Of a stretch of DNA of 64,000 nucleotides, positions 21,358 through 31,318 are shown piece after piece (the stretch's first letter is position 1; each line of letters opens with the position of its first letter). This DNA comes from Triparma columacea (lineage: Eukaryota > Sar > Bolidophyceae > Parmales > Triparmaceae): assembly GCA_030267965.1 (NCBI GenBank), contig BRYA01000498.1, positions 1-64,000 of the forward strand, written 5' to 3'. Both the position numbers and the translations under genes were made by a program. The notes below the pieces were generated by a model. The model searched no databases and had not been told where the DNA came from. It saw only the letters and a list, made by a program, of their open reading frames with translations.

Positions 21358-21951
21358 TTATTCCTTCTTGTCCTTATAACCCTCACCACCTTCATTGCCC
21401 TCATTTGAGGCCTCATTTTCATCCCCATCAGTACCCCTCTTCCCACCCAAAACGTCCGCCATCGTCAGCTCCAGAACGTTGCCCTCGTTCACAGCCATAA
21501 CATCCTCCCCCTTTTCCTTCATGAATTTCTCAACGTCCCATCCTCCCCCCTCCTTGTCCTCAAAGAATCCCAGTCTATCCGCGATCAGGTGCAAGTTCTG
21601 ACAACCTGGGCACCTCACCATCACAACTCCGTTAAGGTAGGCGTTTTCGGTGAAGCGCTTGGCAGCACGAGTATCGCAGACCGTGCATGTGTACACGATG
21701 GCGAGCTTTTTTCCACCCTGAGAGGCACCAGGAACATCAGGGTAGGGGACACTGGAACCAGAGGTTGGAGGGGTATCAGAGGAAGAGAAGTTCCGGGTTA
21801 TGGGAGGATTATATTGGAATTGGGGAGATAGAGAGCAACACGAAGGGCGCAAATTAAGCGGAAGGCGAGTTCTATGGAGGGGCAACATGTGGGATCCATG
21901 GAGATGAGACAATTTTGATGTTCTTGAGGCTATTCGCGAGATAAAATTCAT
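21358..21951 (-). CDS. DNLZ: DNL-type zinc finger protein (Hep1/Zim17 family)
   Basis: 197 residues from the ATG at 21951; an upstream in-frame ATG at 22128 exists, but MNFISRIASRTSKL is a convincing mitochondrial presequence. The core has YTCTVCDTRAAKRF, then AYLNGVVMVRCPGCQNLHLI and ADRLGFFED, giving the two CxxC pairs and the D-N/R-L segment of the DNL zinc finger. In yeast and animals this protein keeps mitochondrial Hsp70 soluble. The C-terminus is an acidic tail. Plastid paralogs exist in plants, so mitochondrial location is likely but not certain. Convergent with the NAD(P)-binding gene. Confidence 0.88.
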   Translation of the reverse strand: MNFISRIASRTSKLSHLHGSHMLPLHRTRLPLNLRPSCCSLSPQFQYNPPITRNFSSSDTPPTSGSSVPYPDVPGASQGGKKLAIVYTCTVCDTRAAKRFTENAYLNGVVMVRCPGCQNLHLIADRLGFFEDKEGGGWDVEKFMKEKGEDVMAVNEGNVLELTMADVLGGKRGTDGDENEASNEGNEGGEGYKDKKE

Positions 21952-22115
21952 ATTAGCAGTATTTGACGAGGCAACTATGGAGACTTGTGAGATCGATAGG
22001 GCTGATTGTTGCTTTATCGATGACTTTGGCCAACTCTTATTGCCCAATTTATTTCTCTTCTTTTTCCACTCCTTTTTCACTCCACCATTTGTTAGCTCTA
22101 ATACGGCTATAATAC

Positions 22116-25100
22116 GTGTACTGTTCAATGTACTCTTTCATATTAGCTGTATTAGTGTGTTGTACTTGTGTTGAATGTGTATTATGTCATTCTAACGTGG
22201 ATTTATTTGAAGGTTTTATAAAGCATCGGAACACTTTCTCATCAATAACTACATTCTCTCAATCAATAACGACATCTATACCTTCTATCTCATCTACCTC
22301 TTCTATCTCATCATTATGCATAAGTAGAGGTGGAAATATCAACCAAAACGTCAATCAAAACGATAAAAATAAAGAGGGTAGAGAAGAGCCTCCAAGGGCC
22401 AAAGGCACAAAGGCAAGGGAAGAGGCTCCGACAGAGAGTCCACGAGAAAGTCCAGTCAGAGATATTTCACAAGCGAAAATCGACAAAAAAGTGAACAACG
22501 CGTGCAATAAAATCTATGACATACTCCATCCAAACACACAATCTGATTCAGCCCCACAAGCCCCACCACAAGCACCTACAAACAGTACCACCCTTCCCTC
22601 AAATACCTCTCCCCAATCTTCCCTTCCCTCTCTTTCACCTTCGGATTTATTAACCCGTGCAAGTTCCCGTATCCCTGCAATCCAGCGTTGTTACGATGTA
22701 ATGATCCGCGTCCAAACCTCCTCCCCCCTCGACGCTATTTTAGCAGCCGAGGTTATGGAGGCCGTTGCATTATCACTACTAGGGACAAAGGGTAGGAGAC
22801 AGGATGACGGAGAGGGTGGATTTGCTAAAGTCATGCCGACGATTGTTGATAGGGATATATACTCAAAAACATGGGGAGGGATGGAGGAGGATAAAGAGAG
22901 GGGGAAGGTTAGGGGACTTCGACCATGGGGTCAATTAGCTGAGTGCGTTACTTGCATGGTTGAAAACGAGGAGGACACCGATGATGGTGGTGGGGGATTT
23001 GAGATTGAGGATGGAGGGGAGGGAGGGAAAGAGGTGAAGGATGGAGATGTAGGAACATGTAAACAAGAGGAGGATAAGGAGGAAGGGGATGAGGGGGAGG
23101 TTAAGTTCACTTACCTGAGCGCACTTAAGGCTGCGGCTGCTGTTTGCTATGTGGGGGGGGGGGGACAACAACAGAATAACTTAGCATCCTCATCCTCACC
23201 ACCGGAAGGAGATAGGGAACTACTAAGGAGACTAGGGACATTCGTAAGAAGGGAAGTTGAGGGGGGTAAAGTCGACCCCTCGGGACTGGTGGATGTGGCG
23301 GTTGGGTGGGGGAGAGTTGAGGAAGGTATGGGACAAGGGTTCCAGGGTGTTAAAAACGCCGTCATGGATAGGGTTAAGAAGGAGGGAGTTGGAGAGTTCT
23401 TAGAGGGACTGGGGGGGAAGGAGATTAGAATGTGGATGGAGGGTATGGGAGAGAAGGAAATTAGGAAAGAGGGGGAAGTTGCGGGAGAGGTTAAGGAGAA
23501 ACTACTAGCCATTTTAAGGGAGGAACTCGAGGGGGTGGGGGGGAGGGAAGGGGAGGGGGAACAGGGGGGGGAGGAGGAAGAGGGTAACTCAGGGTTGAAG
23601 GAAATTGTAGTTGAGGAGAAGGCGAAGGAGGTGCTTAGCGACGGGGCTACTGTCGTGGTGGACGCTGACATGATCATCATGGAGGCGGCGAGGGAGGCGG
23701 AGGCGGAGGCCAAGGCGGAGGAGAGGAGGAGGGCGGAGGAAGAGGGGGGGGAGGAAGGCGAGGGGGGGGAGGGGGAGATAGGGGGAGACGAGAACAACGT
23801 TATTGAGAAACTGGAGATCATCGACGAAATCGTCAAGAAGGGCAAGGGGGCGGGCGGGGGGGGGGGTGAAGGGGGGGGAGGGGGGCAGAAGACAGAGGAG
23901 GAGGTCGTCCTGGGCATGGTGGGTGAGGCGGGGTCCGTCCCCCCCAGGGCCCCCATGTGGGTTACCAGGCTCGACCCCACCTTGTGCAGGGTTGCCCCCC
24001 AGGACGTCGCCCGGGTTGCGTACCTACTAACCAGGGCTAAGAGGGGGGGAGGGGAAGGGCTGGAGGTCGTGGTGGCGTGGATGTATAGGGTGGGGGAGGA
24101 GGGGATGAGGGGAATGTCGGGGGAGGAACTTTCCATGCTTGCGTACGCCATCGCCAGGGGGGGGGGGAGGAAGGTTTACGGGAGGACGACGAGGGAAAGG
24201 CTGGAGGGGGAGGAGGTCAGGACGGTCCTAGGCTGGATCGCCAAGTGGGCACTGGTCAGGGTGGGGGTGGCGCCGGGGGACGTCGGGGTGGAGTGGAGGA
24301 GGCCCACGGACGGACCTGACGGGATGGGGCCACCCTACCTCGCCAGGCTAATGTGGGCGCTGGCGTTCTGCAGCCCGGGGAACGGGAGCGACGAGCTCGC
24401 CAGGCTCTCCCAGGCCTGCCTGGAGGTCGCGGGGGCCAGGCTCAACAACTTCTCGTCGGAGGAACTGGGGAAGGTGGCGTGGGCGTACGGGAAGCTGGGG
24501 AGGATAGAGGAGTCCCCGCATATCAGCCACACGCTGGCGACGGTGGGGAGAATATACGCGGCCATAGAGGGGACGCTGAGGAGGTGGGAAGACGGGCAGT
24601 GCGGCCCCCCCCGGGGGGGGGGGGGGGAGGGGGCAGGGGAGGACGGGGGGGAGGTGNNNNNNNNNNNNNNNNNNNNNNNNNNNNNNNNNNNNNNNNNNNN
24701 NNNNNNNNNNNNNNNNNNNNNNNNNNNNNNNNNNNNNNNNNNNNNGGGGGAGGGATCAGGGGGGAGGGGGAGGGGACGAAGAGGAGGAGGGAGGTGTTTG
24801 ACAAGCTGGCCAGGCTGGCGTTCGCCATCGTAGAGGAGGAGGAAGCCTGGGGGGGGATGATCCCTGCAGACAAGGCCAACTTCGCCTGGGCCATGAGCGA
24901 GCTGGGGGTGGGGAGGGTGGGGGGAGGGGCGTGGATGAACATCACGCAGAAGGAGGTGGAGGAGCTGGACGGGGCGCTCAACAGCAAGCTCCTGAGCGGC
25001 CTCACCACCATGGGGTGGTTCAAAGGGGGCGGCGACAGCGAACTGCTGCTGACGCTGTTACAGGGAATCGAGAGCAAGATACCAAGCTTCAACGTCAGGG

Positions 25101-25645
25101 ACATTAGAAGGACCATCTGGAGCGTTTCGAAGATGAGGAGGGAGGTGGGGGGGGTGAAGGGGGAGAAGGTGGCCGCAGTTTGCAGGGAGATCCTGATGAA
25201 GCTCGCCGACGAGACGAGGACCATGTGCGGGAACCTCCCGGCTGCGGACATTAGAATAATCCTCCAGAGCTTCGTCATGATGGGGTTCAGGTGCGACGAG
25301 ATGGTGGAGGCCATGGAGACGGAGGTCACTAGGAGACTGGGGATCCTTGGGCAGGGGAACAACGAGGTCCTGGGGGAGACGGAGTGCCTGGGGATATTGA
25401 GGAAGGAGGAAGGAAAAGGGGTGGAGGAGGTTAGGAAGAGAATGGAGAGGATGGAAGGGGGAGGGGGGGGGGTGCGGATCGAGAGGATACTGGAGGACTC
25501 GGAAGACTCTTCCAGTTTTGAGCTGGGAAGGTGCAAGGAACTGATTGCGAGCTACAGGAGGCTGGAGTTTGGGGAGGAGCACAAGAACGACATCTTTGGT
25601 GCGAGGACACCCATCCAGCAGCGCTTCCAGAAGAAAAGGGGCTAA
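22116..25645 (+). CDS. Large helical-repeat protein (OPR/FASTK-like), interrupted by an assembly gap
   Basis: The reading frame runs 22116-24656 and resumes at 24746-25645 after 89 Ns; the frame relation across the gap cannot be read. The start has a hydrophobic leader (YSFILAVLVCCTCVECVLC), consistent with organelle targeting. About residues 200-600 are Gly/Glu-rich, encoded by very G-rich DNA. From about residue 610, short alpha-helical repeats recur: DVARVAYLLTRA, ELSMLAYAIARGG, ARLMWALAF, ELGKVAWAYGKLG, ANFAWAMSELG, IRRTIWSVSKM. This resembles octotricopeptide/FAST-kinase-type organelle RNA-binding proteins. No RAP domain was seen at the C-terminus. The RNA-binding role is inference. Confidence 0.6.
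24657..24745. other. Assembly gap (89 N) in a poly-G tract
   Basis: A run of Ns interrupts the helical-repeat gene. The sequence on both sides is almost pure G, so the gap probably reflects failed assembly of a G homopolymer and its true length is unknown. Confidence 0.95.
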
Positions 25646-25688
25646 ACGAATTTCGTGTGATACATTACAATGTGGATATGGATGGCTT

Positions 25689-26303
25689 TTACTTCTTCTT
25701 ATCCCACGGCCACCTGAAGGGCTCTGCATCCTCGTCGACCCAACCTTCCTCGAAATACTTCGCCTTTGTTTGCTTGGACTCCCCATTCTCATCAGTCAGG
25801 TTGTTGGCCTCGAGCTCGAACATAAAGTTGCCGGTCTAAGGGGGTTGCGATGGATGCGGTAGGTAAGGTGTGCAAGGTGGGATTGGCCATGTTAATTGCT
25901 TTTCAACCAGTCTCACCTCCTTGTCAACGCCCTTGTAGTCGCCCAGGAAGGGCGAACCAGCTCCTGCGGTTATTAGCTGCACAACCCCCTTCAAGCCAAT
26001 CTTTGGCTGATGCGTTGTGGGGGGCGTTGGGGTGGGGGGCGGTAGGGGAGGGTGGGAGGGAGGCGAATAAAAAATGAAAGAAAGTCTCTACCAACGCACC
26101 TTTTCGACAGCGTCGTCGCTCACTTTCTTCTCGTCTTTGTCCCCTTCAGGACCAGGGATCCACGATGGCAAACCAAAAGCAAGGGAGGTTGAAGGCGAAC
26201 AGGTGGCGAGATTCCTGCATTTTTGGTTAATAGGGAGATGAAAGGTGAAGGTAAAAACAGGGGTTATGAAAACGAACGCGAGACAGGCGCGTAAGGATAA
26301 CAT
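25689..26303 (-). CDS. Small plastid-targeted protein of unknown function
   Basis: Three exons on the minus strand, 26303-26100, 26006-25917 and 25835-25689, all phase 0, give 146 residues. A hydrophobic leader (LRACLAFVFITPVFTFTF) precedes a short transit-like stretch. The mature part has IGLKGVVQLITAGAGSPFLG, then FMFELEANNLTDENG and YFEEGWVDEDAE, ending in a Trp/Lys tail. It looks like a conserved small stromal or thylakoid protein, but I cannot name the family. The exon 2 acceptor may be 6 nt further in. Its stop is 43 bp from that of the helical-repeat gene, and it diverges from the Tim8-like gene over 129 bp. Confidence 0.7.
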
Positions 26304-26432
26304 TTTGTAGCGGTGTCTGAGATTTTGAGAGTTTTTGACAAAAGAAGTTTTCAGATTTGACATCTATATTCTCCCTTCTCAAAACACAAAAAATCCACAC
26401 GCTCACCCCCAAACAAACCCCTTAACTGCAAA

Positions 26433-27110
26433 ATGGGCTGGTTCGGCGGCTCCGGATCCTCCGAGCCCGAGACCCCCAAGGATTTCTCCTCTTCTGATGA
26501 CTCTGCCTTTTCCGCTGCATCCGCACCTATGTCATCTCAGGCTTCAACCGCTGGGATGGGGAGCACGGGTCTACAACAGTTCGCGGCTGAGGCACAACAG
26601 AAGGCTATGGTACAACAGGTGAGGAGATGGGAGGAAGGAGGAAGGGAGCATTTTGAGGAGAGAAGGAAACCACTGGACGATGGGAGGGATGAGGAGGGGA
26701 AGAATTCTTGTTAGAATTACGGGAAGGGGAATTTTATGGGGAAATCATCATCACTGAATACGCCCATTGAAGGCGAAGGGAACGCTCATTTTCTAGACGC
26801 TTCATGTATCCCCATTTAGGGTTTGTCCCATGCCTTGATCCCCATGCACCCCCATGCACCCATGTATCCCCTTATATTCCTAACACGCTCAACCCCCCCC
26901 CCTCCCCCACCCACAACCCTCCCCCAGGTCGTGTCAAAGTTAACCCAAATAGCCTTTGACAAGTGTGTAAACAAGCCCGACACCTCCCTCTCATCCTCTG
27001 AGCAGTTGTGCATCCACGCCGTCACCGGAAAGTACCTCGACGGGAGCGAGTTCGTTATCAAGAGACTGCAGAAAATGCAGGGGGGAGGAAGGGAGCAGCT
27101 ACTTAGTTGA
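26433..27110 (+). CDS. TIM8: Tim8-like small Tim chaperone with one cysteine pair
   Basis: Exons 26433-26618 and 26928-27110 join at phase 0 to 122 residues. The second exon has LTQIAFDKCVNKPDTSLSS then EQLCIHAVTGKYLDGSEFV and IKRLQKM, aligning by motif with Tim8: helix, CX3C, KP-S linker, CX3C, Y-D-S-F. Small Tims carry substrate precursors across the mitochondrial intermembrane space. Here the first Cys of motif 1 is Ala and the last Cys of motif 2 is Val, so only the inner Cys pair remains. The N-terminal 60 residues are Ser/Ala-rich and longer than usual. Confidence 0.78.
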
Positions 27111-27322
27111 AGGGAGGGAGAAAGAAGACAAAGACGAGATAGATTGAGACTTGAGAACTGGCTGACAGAAACAAAAGAAAAGAGAGTCAGAGATAAGGAT
27201 AAGAGGGTTGACGGTGACGGTGACGTGGGGACATGGGTGACAAATCGTCCTTAATACCCAAACCTACTAACTTTCTCTTCAAAAACAACAACAATTATTC
27301 AATGTCCCCTCGCACGCCCCCG

Positions 27323-30300
27323 CTACACGAAGTGCGTCCCAGTCCCCGTTCCCTCCACTGTCTTTCCCTTGTACCAGCTCTGTATGACGCCGCCGTCAAT
27401 CTCAATCGCCTCCATAATCTTCTTCTTAGCCCTGCTCTCCTGGTCCGTCATCTCCTTCCCCCCCTCCCCCTCCTTCATCATCTCCATGAAGTCCCTCACC
27501 TCCCTGTCCCTGTTAACCGTGCTGTGCGTCATCTGCTCCCCGTGCAGGCTAGGCTCCTCCACCGGGTACTCCGTCCCCAGCGTCTGTAGCACAAACTCCA
27601 TCTCGACCTGTATGCCCTCCTCCCTCTCCAGCACCACGTCGGGGACGCTCGCCTCGACCGCGTACCCGCACTCCGCCCCCCTGTACACCACCTCCCACAC
27701 GGGCTCCTTCTCCAGCCTGATCCGCCCCCGAGCAACCCTCTTCTCCTTCCCCCCCCCGTCGTACTTTACGTCGAACGTCCCTTTAAGGTGAACCCCCGCT
27801 ACCACCCCCGGGTACCACATCCCCTCCACCCTCCCCCCCCCCGCGCTCCCCGTCGCCAAAGTCGTCTCGGTCGTCAAGCTCCCCCCCTCGAACGTGCTAG
27901 TGTCAACGCTGCTGCCGTCCCCCAGGCTCGAACCGTCCTCCCCCGTCCCCCCCCCCCCACCCCGGCGCCCGCGGGAGCGGCCACCCCCCCCACCCCGACC
28001 ACCCCCGGCCTCCTCCTTCACGCTCTTCACGACGACCCTGACGCCCTTCTCAAGGTGCTGGTAGCCTCCCCTGGAGTAGAGGATGTAAGTGACCTCCCCC
28101 TTCCTGATCCTCTCGTTCCTGCTGTTTACCAGCACCGGGTCCCACCGGAGCCATATGGTGTTCTTGTTCGCGAACTTCAGCCGAGGCGCCGGAGCGAACG
28201 TCTTCGGCGGAAGCCTGCTCAGCATGTCCTCAAACTCCATCCTCTTCACCTCCTCCAGCCTCCTCTTCTCGTCCTTCTCCCTCTGAACGCGCTCCTCGTA
28301 CTCCCTCTGCTTCCTCTCTTGCTCTTCCTTGAACTCCTGGATCCTCCTCTCCCTCTCCAGCCTGGCGTGGAACTCCTCCCTCAGCCTCCTCTCCCTTTCG
28401 TCAGGTTGCTCAAGGTCCAGCACCACCATCTCCTTCCCGCTCCCTACCGCCCTGTCCTCCTCGCATCCCCCCACGAAGTATATCCTCTGCCCCAGCGGCA
28501 CCGCCGCGTGCCCGTACCTCGGGGGCGGCTGTTCCTTCACGTTCCTGCACGTCTCCTGCAGCCGACCAAGCCTCCACTTGCAGACCTTCTCCACCGCCTC
28601 CGCCTCTGCCGCCTCTACGCTTCGACCCCCCGGGACCCCCCTGCTCATCGCCGCCGCCTTCTCGTCCTCCAGCACCGCCTTTGCCCTCCTAACCGCCGCC
28701 CCTGCTGCGTCGAGTGTCGGTAGCATGGATGCCCTTGTGTCCTCGACTGCCGGGGCGCTCCACCTCCAGCTCTCGACGTCCAGGACGTGGACGTCCCCGT
28801 CGCTCATGGCCACGGTCCCCCCCGTGGGGGACCTGCCCCCGATTACGATGACCTTCCCCGCCATGGCGACGGCGGCGTGCTCCATACGGGCGGGGGGGAG
28901 ACGGCCTGTGCAGGGGGGTGCGGTGGGCTCGGTCCAGACCTTGGCCTGAACGTCGAGGAGCGTGACGTCCATGTACTTGCCGTCGTGGACACCCCCCAGG
29001 CTGGCGGTCCCGTGGCGGGAGTTCATCTTGGCCCAGTGGACCGCTGCAGACCTCTCCTTCATTATAGCGTCGAGGTCGCTCTCGGCGTCGGCGGTGTCCT
29101 TCTCCCTCTTAGCGACTGCCGCCGCGGCCTGGGCGCTTAGTCTGGCCAGCTCCCTCCAGCCCCTGTAGTCTGCCTCCGTCTCCAGAACCGCCCCTGCAAC
29201 CTCGGCCTCGGCCCTCTCCATCCTGTAGCACTCCTCCACCCTCGCCGCCGCCGCCTGCATCTTATCGTCCAGTTCGTCCATGTTCTCCGGTGTCCCAGTC
29301 TCCGCCATCGGTGATACCCCGCACCCCCCAAGTACCATGATCCTCCCCTCATCCAGCGCCAGTACGCTGTGTCCGTGTCTCGGGCACGGCGGTACCCCCA
29401 TGCACACCGGCTCCGCCCAGTCCGTCGTCGCAACGTCGTATATCCATAGGTCCCCAAAGTTACGCGTCCCGTCCCTACCCCCGAACATAACCACGCTCCC
29501 TGCCTTACCCTCACCGGGTACGTACGCAGCCTGTGCCCCGCACCTTGGTGCGGGTACTCTAACGATGTTTCTGTCGTACTCCACCTTCCTCCAACTCGCC
29601 TTATCGAAGTTCCAAACGTGCACGTCATCCCCGAATACCCCCGCTCTTTGTCTCCCCCCAAATGTCCACATAGTCCTATCAGGTAACGCGACCGCGCAGT
29701 GCCCATACCTCCCCGGTGGATCCTGTTCCCCCCCCTTTGGTATGTCATGCCAGGTCATTTCAACCATGTTGTAAACGAACGTCCTACCTTCGTAAACCGC
29801 TCTTTTACTCGCCCCTACTAAAGCGGTTTCGTAAGCTTTGAAAACACCACCACCACCATACCTAACACCACCGTGTACAACAAGGTGAGGCTGTCCAACT
29901 GGGTTAGGTATCATGACCCCCGTGCTCCCTAGCATACACGGTGGGCTTGATAAGTCCATTTTCCTCCCTTCAATCTCGTCTGCGTCCCTGCAAATAACTT
30001 TCGTCCAGTGCATGGATGAGATGTTCGTAAGTGGGAAAGCCTGGGTTCGTACACCCCTTTTTAACTCCTCGTTTAAACCCTCTGAACCTACGCGGAGGAC
30101 GTCTTCAAGGTCAAGGATCTCAGGACCACCAACAGGGTCACCCCAGTCGTTAACAAGGCCTCCTGAAGAAGACCTAAACCTACTGCCAGCGGTACCTAGC
30201 CACTCCCTAGTATGTTGGCATGTCCCGAACGGTAGTGTACATACGACGCATCTACTAAATGGTTTCTCCTCCTCCCCTCCTTCACCATTCGCATACTTAG

Positions 30301-30676
30301 CCCACTCCCTAACGCCCTCACCTACCTGCTCCCTTATCTTGTCACCGACGTACTTTGTGTAGTCGAGGGAACCGTGGATAGGATCGAGGGATTCGGAGTA
30401 GGGGACGAGACGATCTTCAAATGTTGAAAGGAACTCGGAAGGGGGGAGATCACGACGGTCTACTTTAGAGGGACTTCTAGAGGAACCTCGAGAACCCCGA
30501 GATCGTGCTGACTCTGAGGTCCTAGGTCTGTCAACATCTGAAGGCGAACTCATAGTCCCTGCCTTCATTTCCTCATGAGGTGACTTTCTTATGAGGGAGA
30601 AACGAGGGTCGTCGTAGGATGGTTTGAACTTGTATTCCGGGTGGGAGTATATTGCGGTGTCGTCGAGGACGTCCAT
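27323..30676 (-). CDS. Kelch-repeat protein with coiled coil
   Basis: Single exon, 1,117 residues. Kelch motifs occur in two clusters: about residues 320-455 (RYGHCAVALPDRTMWTFGG, GSVVMFGGRDGTRNFGDLW, RHGHSVLALDEGRIMVLGG) and about 590-775 (RMEHAAVAMAGKVIVIGG, RYGHAAVPLGQRIYFVGG), fitting a six- or seven-bladed propeller interrupted by an Ala/Glu-rich helical insert. Residues of about 780-855 form a charged coiled coil. A beta-rich segment (WLRWDPVLVN) follows, then a Tudor-like stretch (WYPGVVAGVHLKGTFDVKYD). Probably a scaffold. It might be ciliary, but no diagnostic family motif was recognised. Start at 30676 is the first ATG of the frame. Confidence 0.75.
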   Translation of the reverse strand: MDVLDDTAIYSHPEYKFKPSYDDPRFSLIRKSPHEEMKAGTMSSPSDVDRPRTSESARSRGSRGSSRSPSKVDRRDLPPSEFLSTFEDRLVPYSESLDPIHGSLDYTKYVGDKIREQVGEGVREWAKYANGEGGEEEKPFSRCVVCTLPFGTCQHTREWLGTAGSRFRSSSGGLVNDWGDPVGGPEILDLEDVLRVGSEGLNEELKRGVRTQAFPLTNISSMHWTKVICRDADEIEGRKMDLSSPPCMLGSTGVMIPNPVGQPHLVVHGGVRYGGGGVFKAYETALVGASKRAVYEGRTFVYNMVEMTWHDIPKGGEQDPPGRYGHCAVALPDRTMWTFGGRQRAGVFGDDVHVWNFDKASWRKVEYDRNIVRVPAPRCGAQAAYVPGEGKAGSVVMFGGRDGTRNFGDLWIYDVATTDWAEPVCMGVPPCPRHGHSVLALDEGRIMVLGGCGVSPMAETGTPENMDELDDKMQAAAARVEECYRMERAEAEVAGAVLETEADYRGWRELARLSAQAAAAVAKREKDTADAESDLDAIMKERSAAVHWAKMNSRHGTASLGGVHDGKYMDVTLLDVQAKVWTEPTAPPCTGRLPPARMEHAAVAMAGKVIVIGGRSPTGGTVAMSDGDVHVLDVESWRWSAPAVEDTRASMLPTLDAAGAAVRRAKAVLEDEKAAAMSRGVPGGRSVEAAEAEAVEKVCKWRLGRLQETCRNVKEQPPPRYGHAAVPLGQRIYFVGGCEEDRAVGSGKEMVVLDLEQPDERERRLREEFHARLERERRIQEFKEEQERKQREYEERVQREKDEKRRLEEVKRMEFEDMLSRLPPKTFAPAPRLKFANKNTIWLRWDPVLVNSRNERIRKGEVTYILYSRGGYQHLEKGVRVVVKSVKEEAGGGRGGGGGRSRGRRGGGGGTGEDGSSLGDGSSVDTSTFEGGSLTTETTLATGSAGGGRVEGMWYPGVVAGVHLKGTFDVKYDGGGKEKRVARGRIRLEKEPVWEVVYRGAECGYAVEASVPDVVLEREEGIQVEMEFVLQTLGTEYPVEEPSLHGEQMTHSTVNRDREVRDFMEMMKEGEGGKEMTDQESRAKKKIMEAIEIDGGVIQSWYKGKTVEGTGTGTHFV

Positions 30677-31318
30677 TAGGGTTGACAGGTAACGACCGTC
30701 TAACGCCTGCTTACGGAGCTGGGGGAATGGGGTGGGGATGGGTGGGGGGGTGAGAGGAAAAAAATATATGGGGGAGGGGATAAGGGGGAGGAGAGAAAAA
30801 AAGGTTATTCAGGAGATCGAGGGAGCGAGGAGCGAGACGAGAATTCGGGACGGGGGGGGGGGGGTCGCAGGTTTCACAAGTGAGAAAAGGCAGCTTGTCT
30901 CTCTCACCTCCTTCACATTTATGGGGGAGGCAACAAAGTCATCCATATTGAGAGAGTGAGGGGGGAGGGTACAGGTGTGGGGGTAGTTGGAGGGAAAAAG
31001 TTTGTAAGCCTAAATACTATTTACGCGAGGTATTGGGAGAATATAGGAAGGGGGCAAGCCCTCGAGGGGGTGGGGGGGGGGTGTTGTAGTTTTGTGGTCA
31101 GAGGGGTGGAGACGCGCAGTGAGGCGGTCTAACGGGCCTTCAATGTCGGGTATGTGCAAGGGGGGGGTAGGATAGCACTTGGAGTTAGGTGCTGATAGTT
31201 GGAGGGGTTAAAGTCGTTAATGCGGAGAAGAGACTTCTGGAAGGGGCAAAAAGTCGAGGAAAAAAGGATAAATTCTGAAGTTTGTGTTAATTGCTGCTAG
31301 TTGCTGTTTGTTGTTCTT
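30677..31318. other. G-rich divergent intergenic region
   Basis: This 642-bp spacer between the kelch and AMPK genes has repeated G tracts on the plus strand (for example 30851-30863 and 31070-31081) and G-quadruplex potential. No gene was recognised. Confidence 0.5.

Noticed and set aside
23147..24151. Long minus-strand Ser/Pro-rich frame opposite the helical-repeat gene
   Set aside because: Composition is what the complement of G-rich Gly/Glu codons gives; the plus-strand frame has the recurring helical motifs.
27788..28723. Plus-strand Pro/Arg/Leu-rich frame inside the kelch gene
   Set aside because: Antisense shadow of a coiled coil; kelch motifs are clear on the minus strand.
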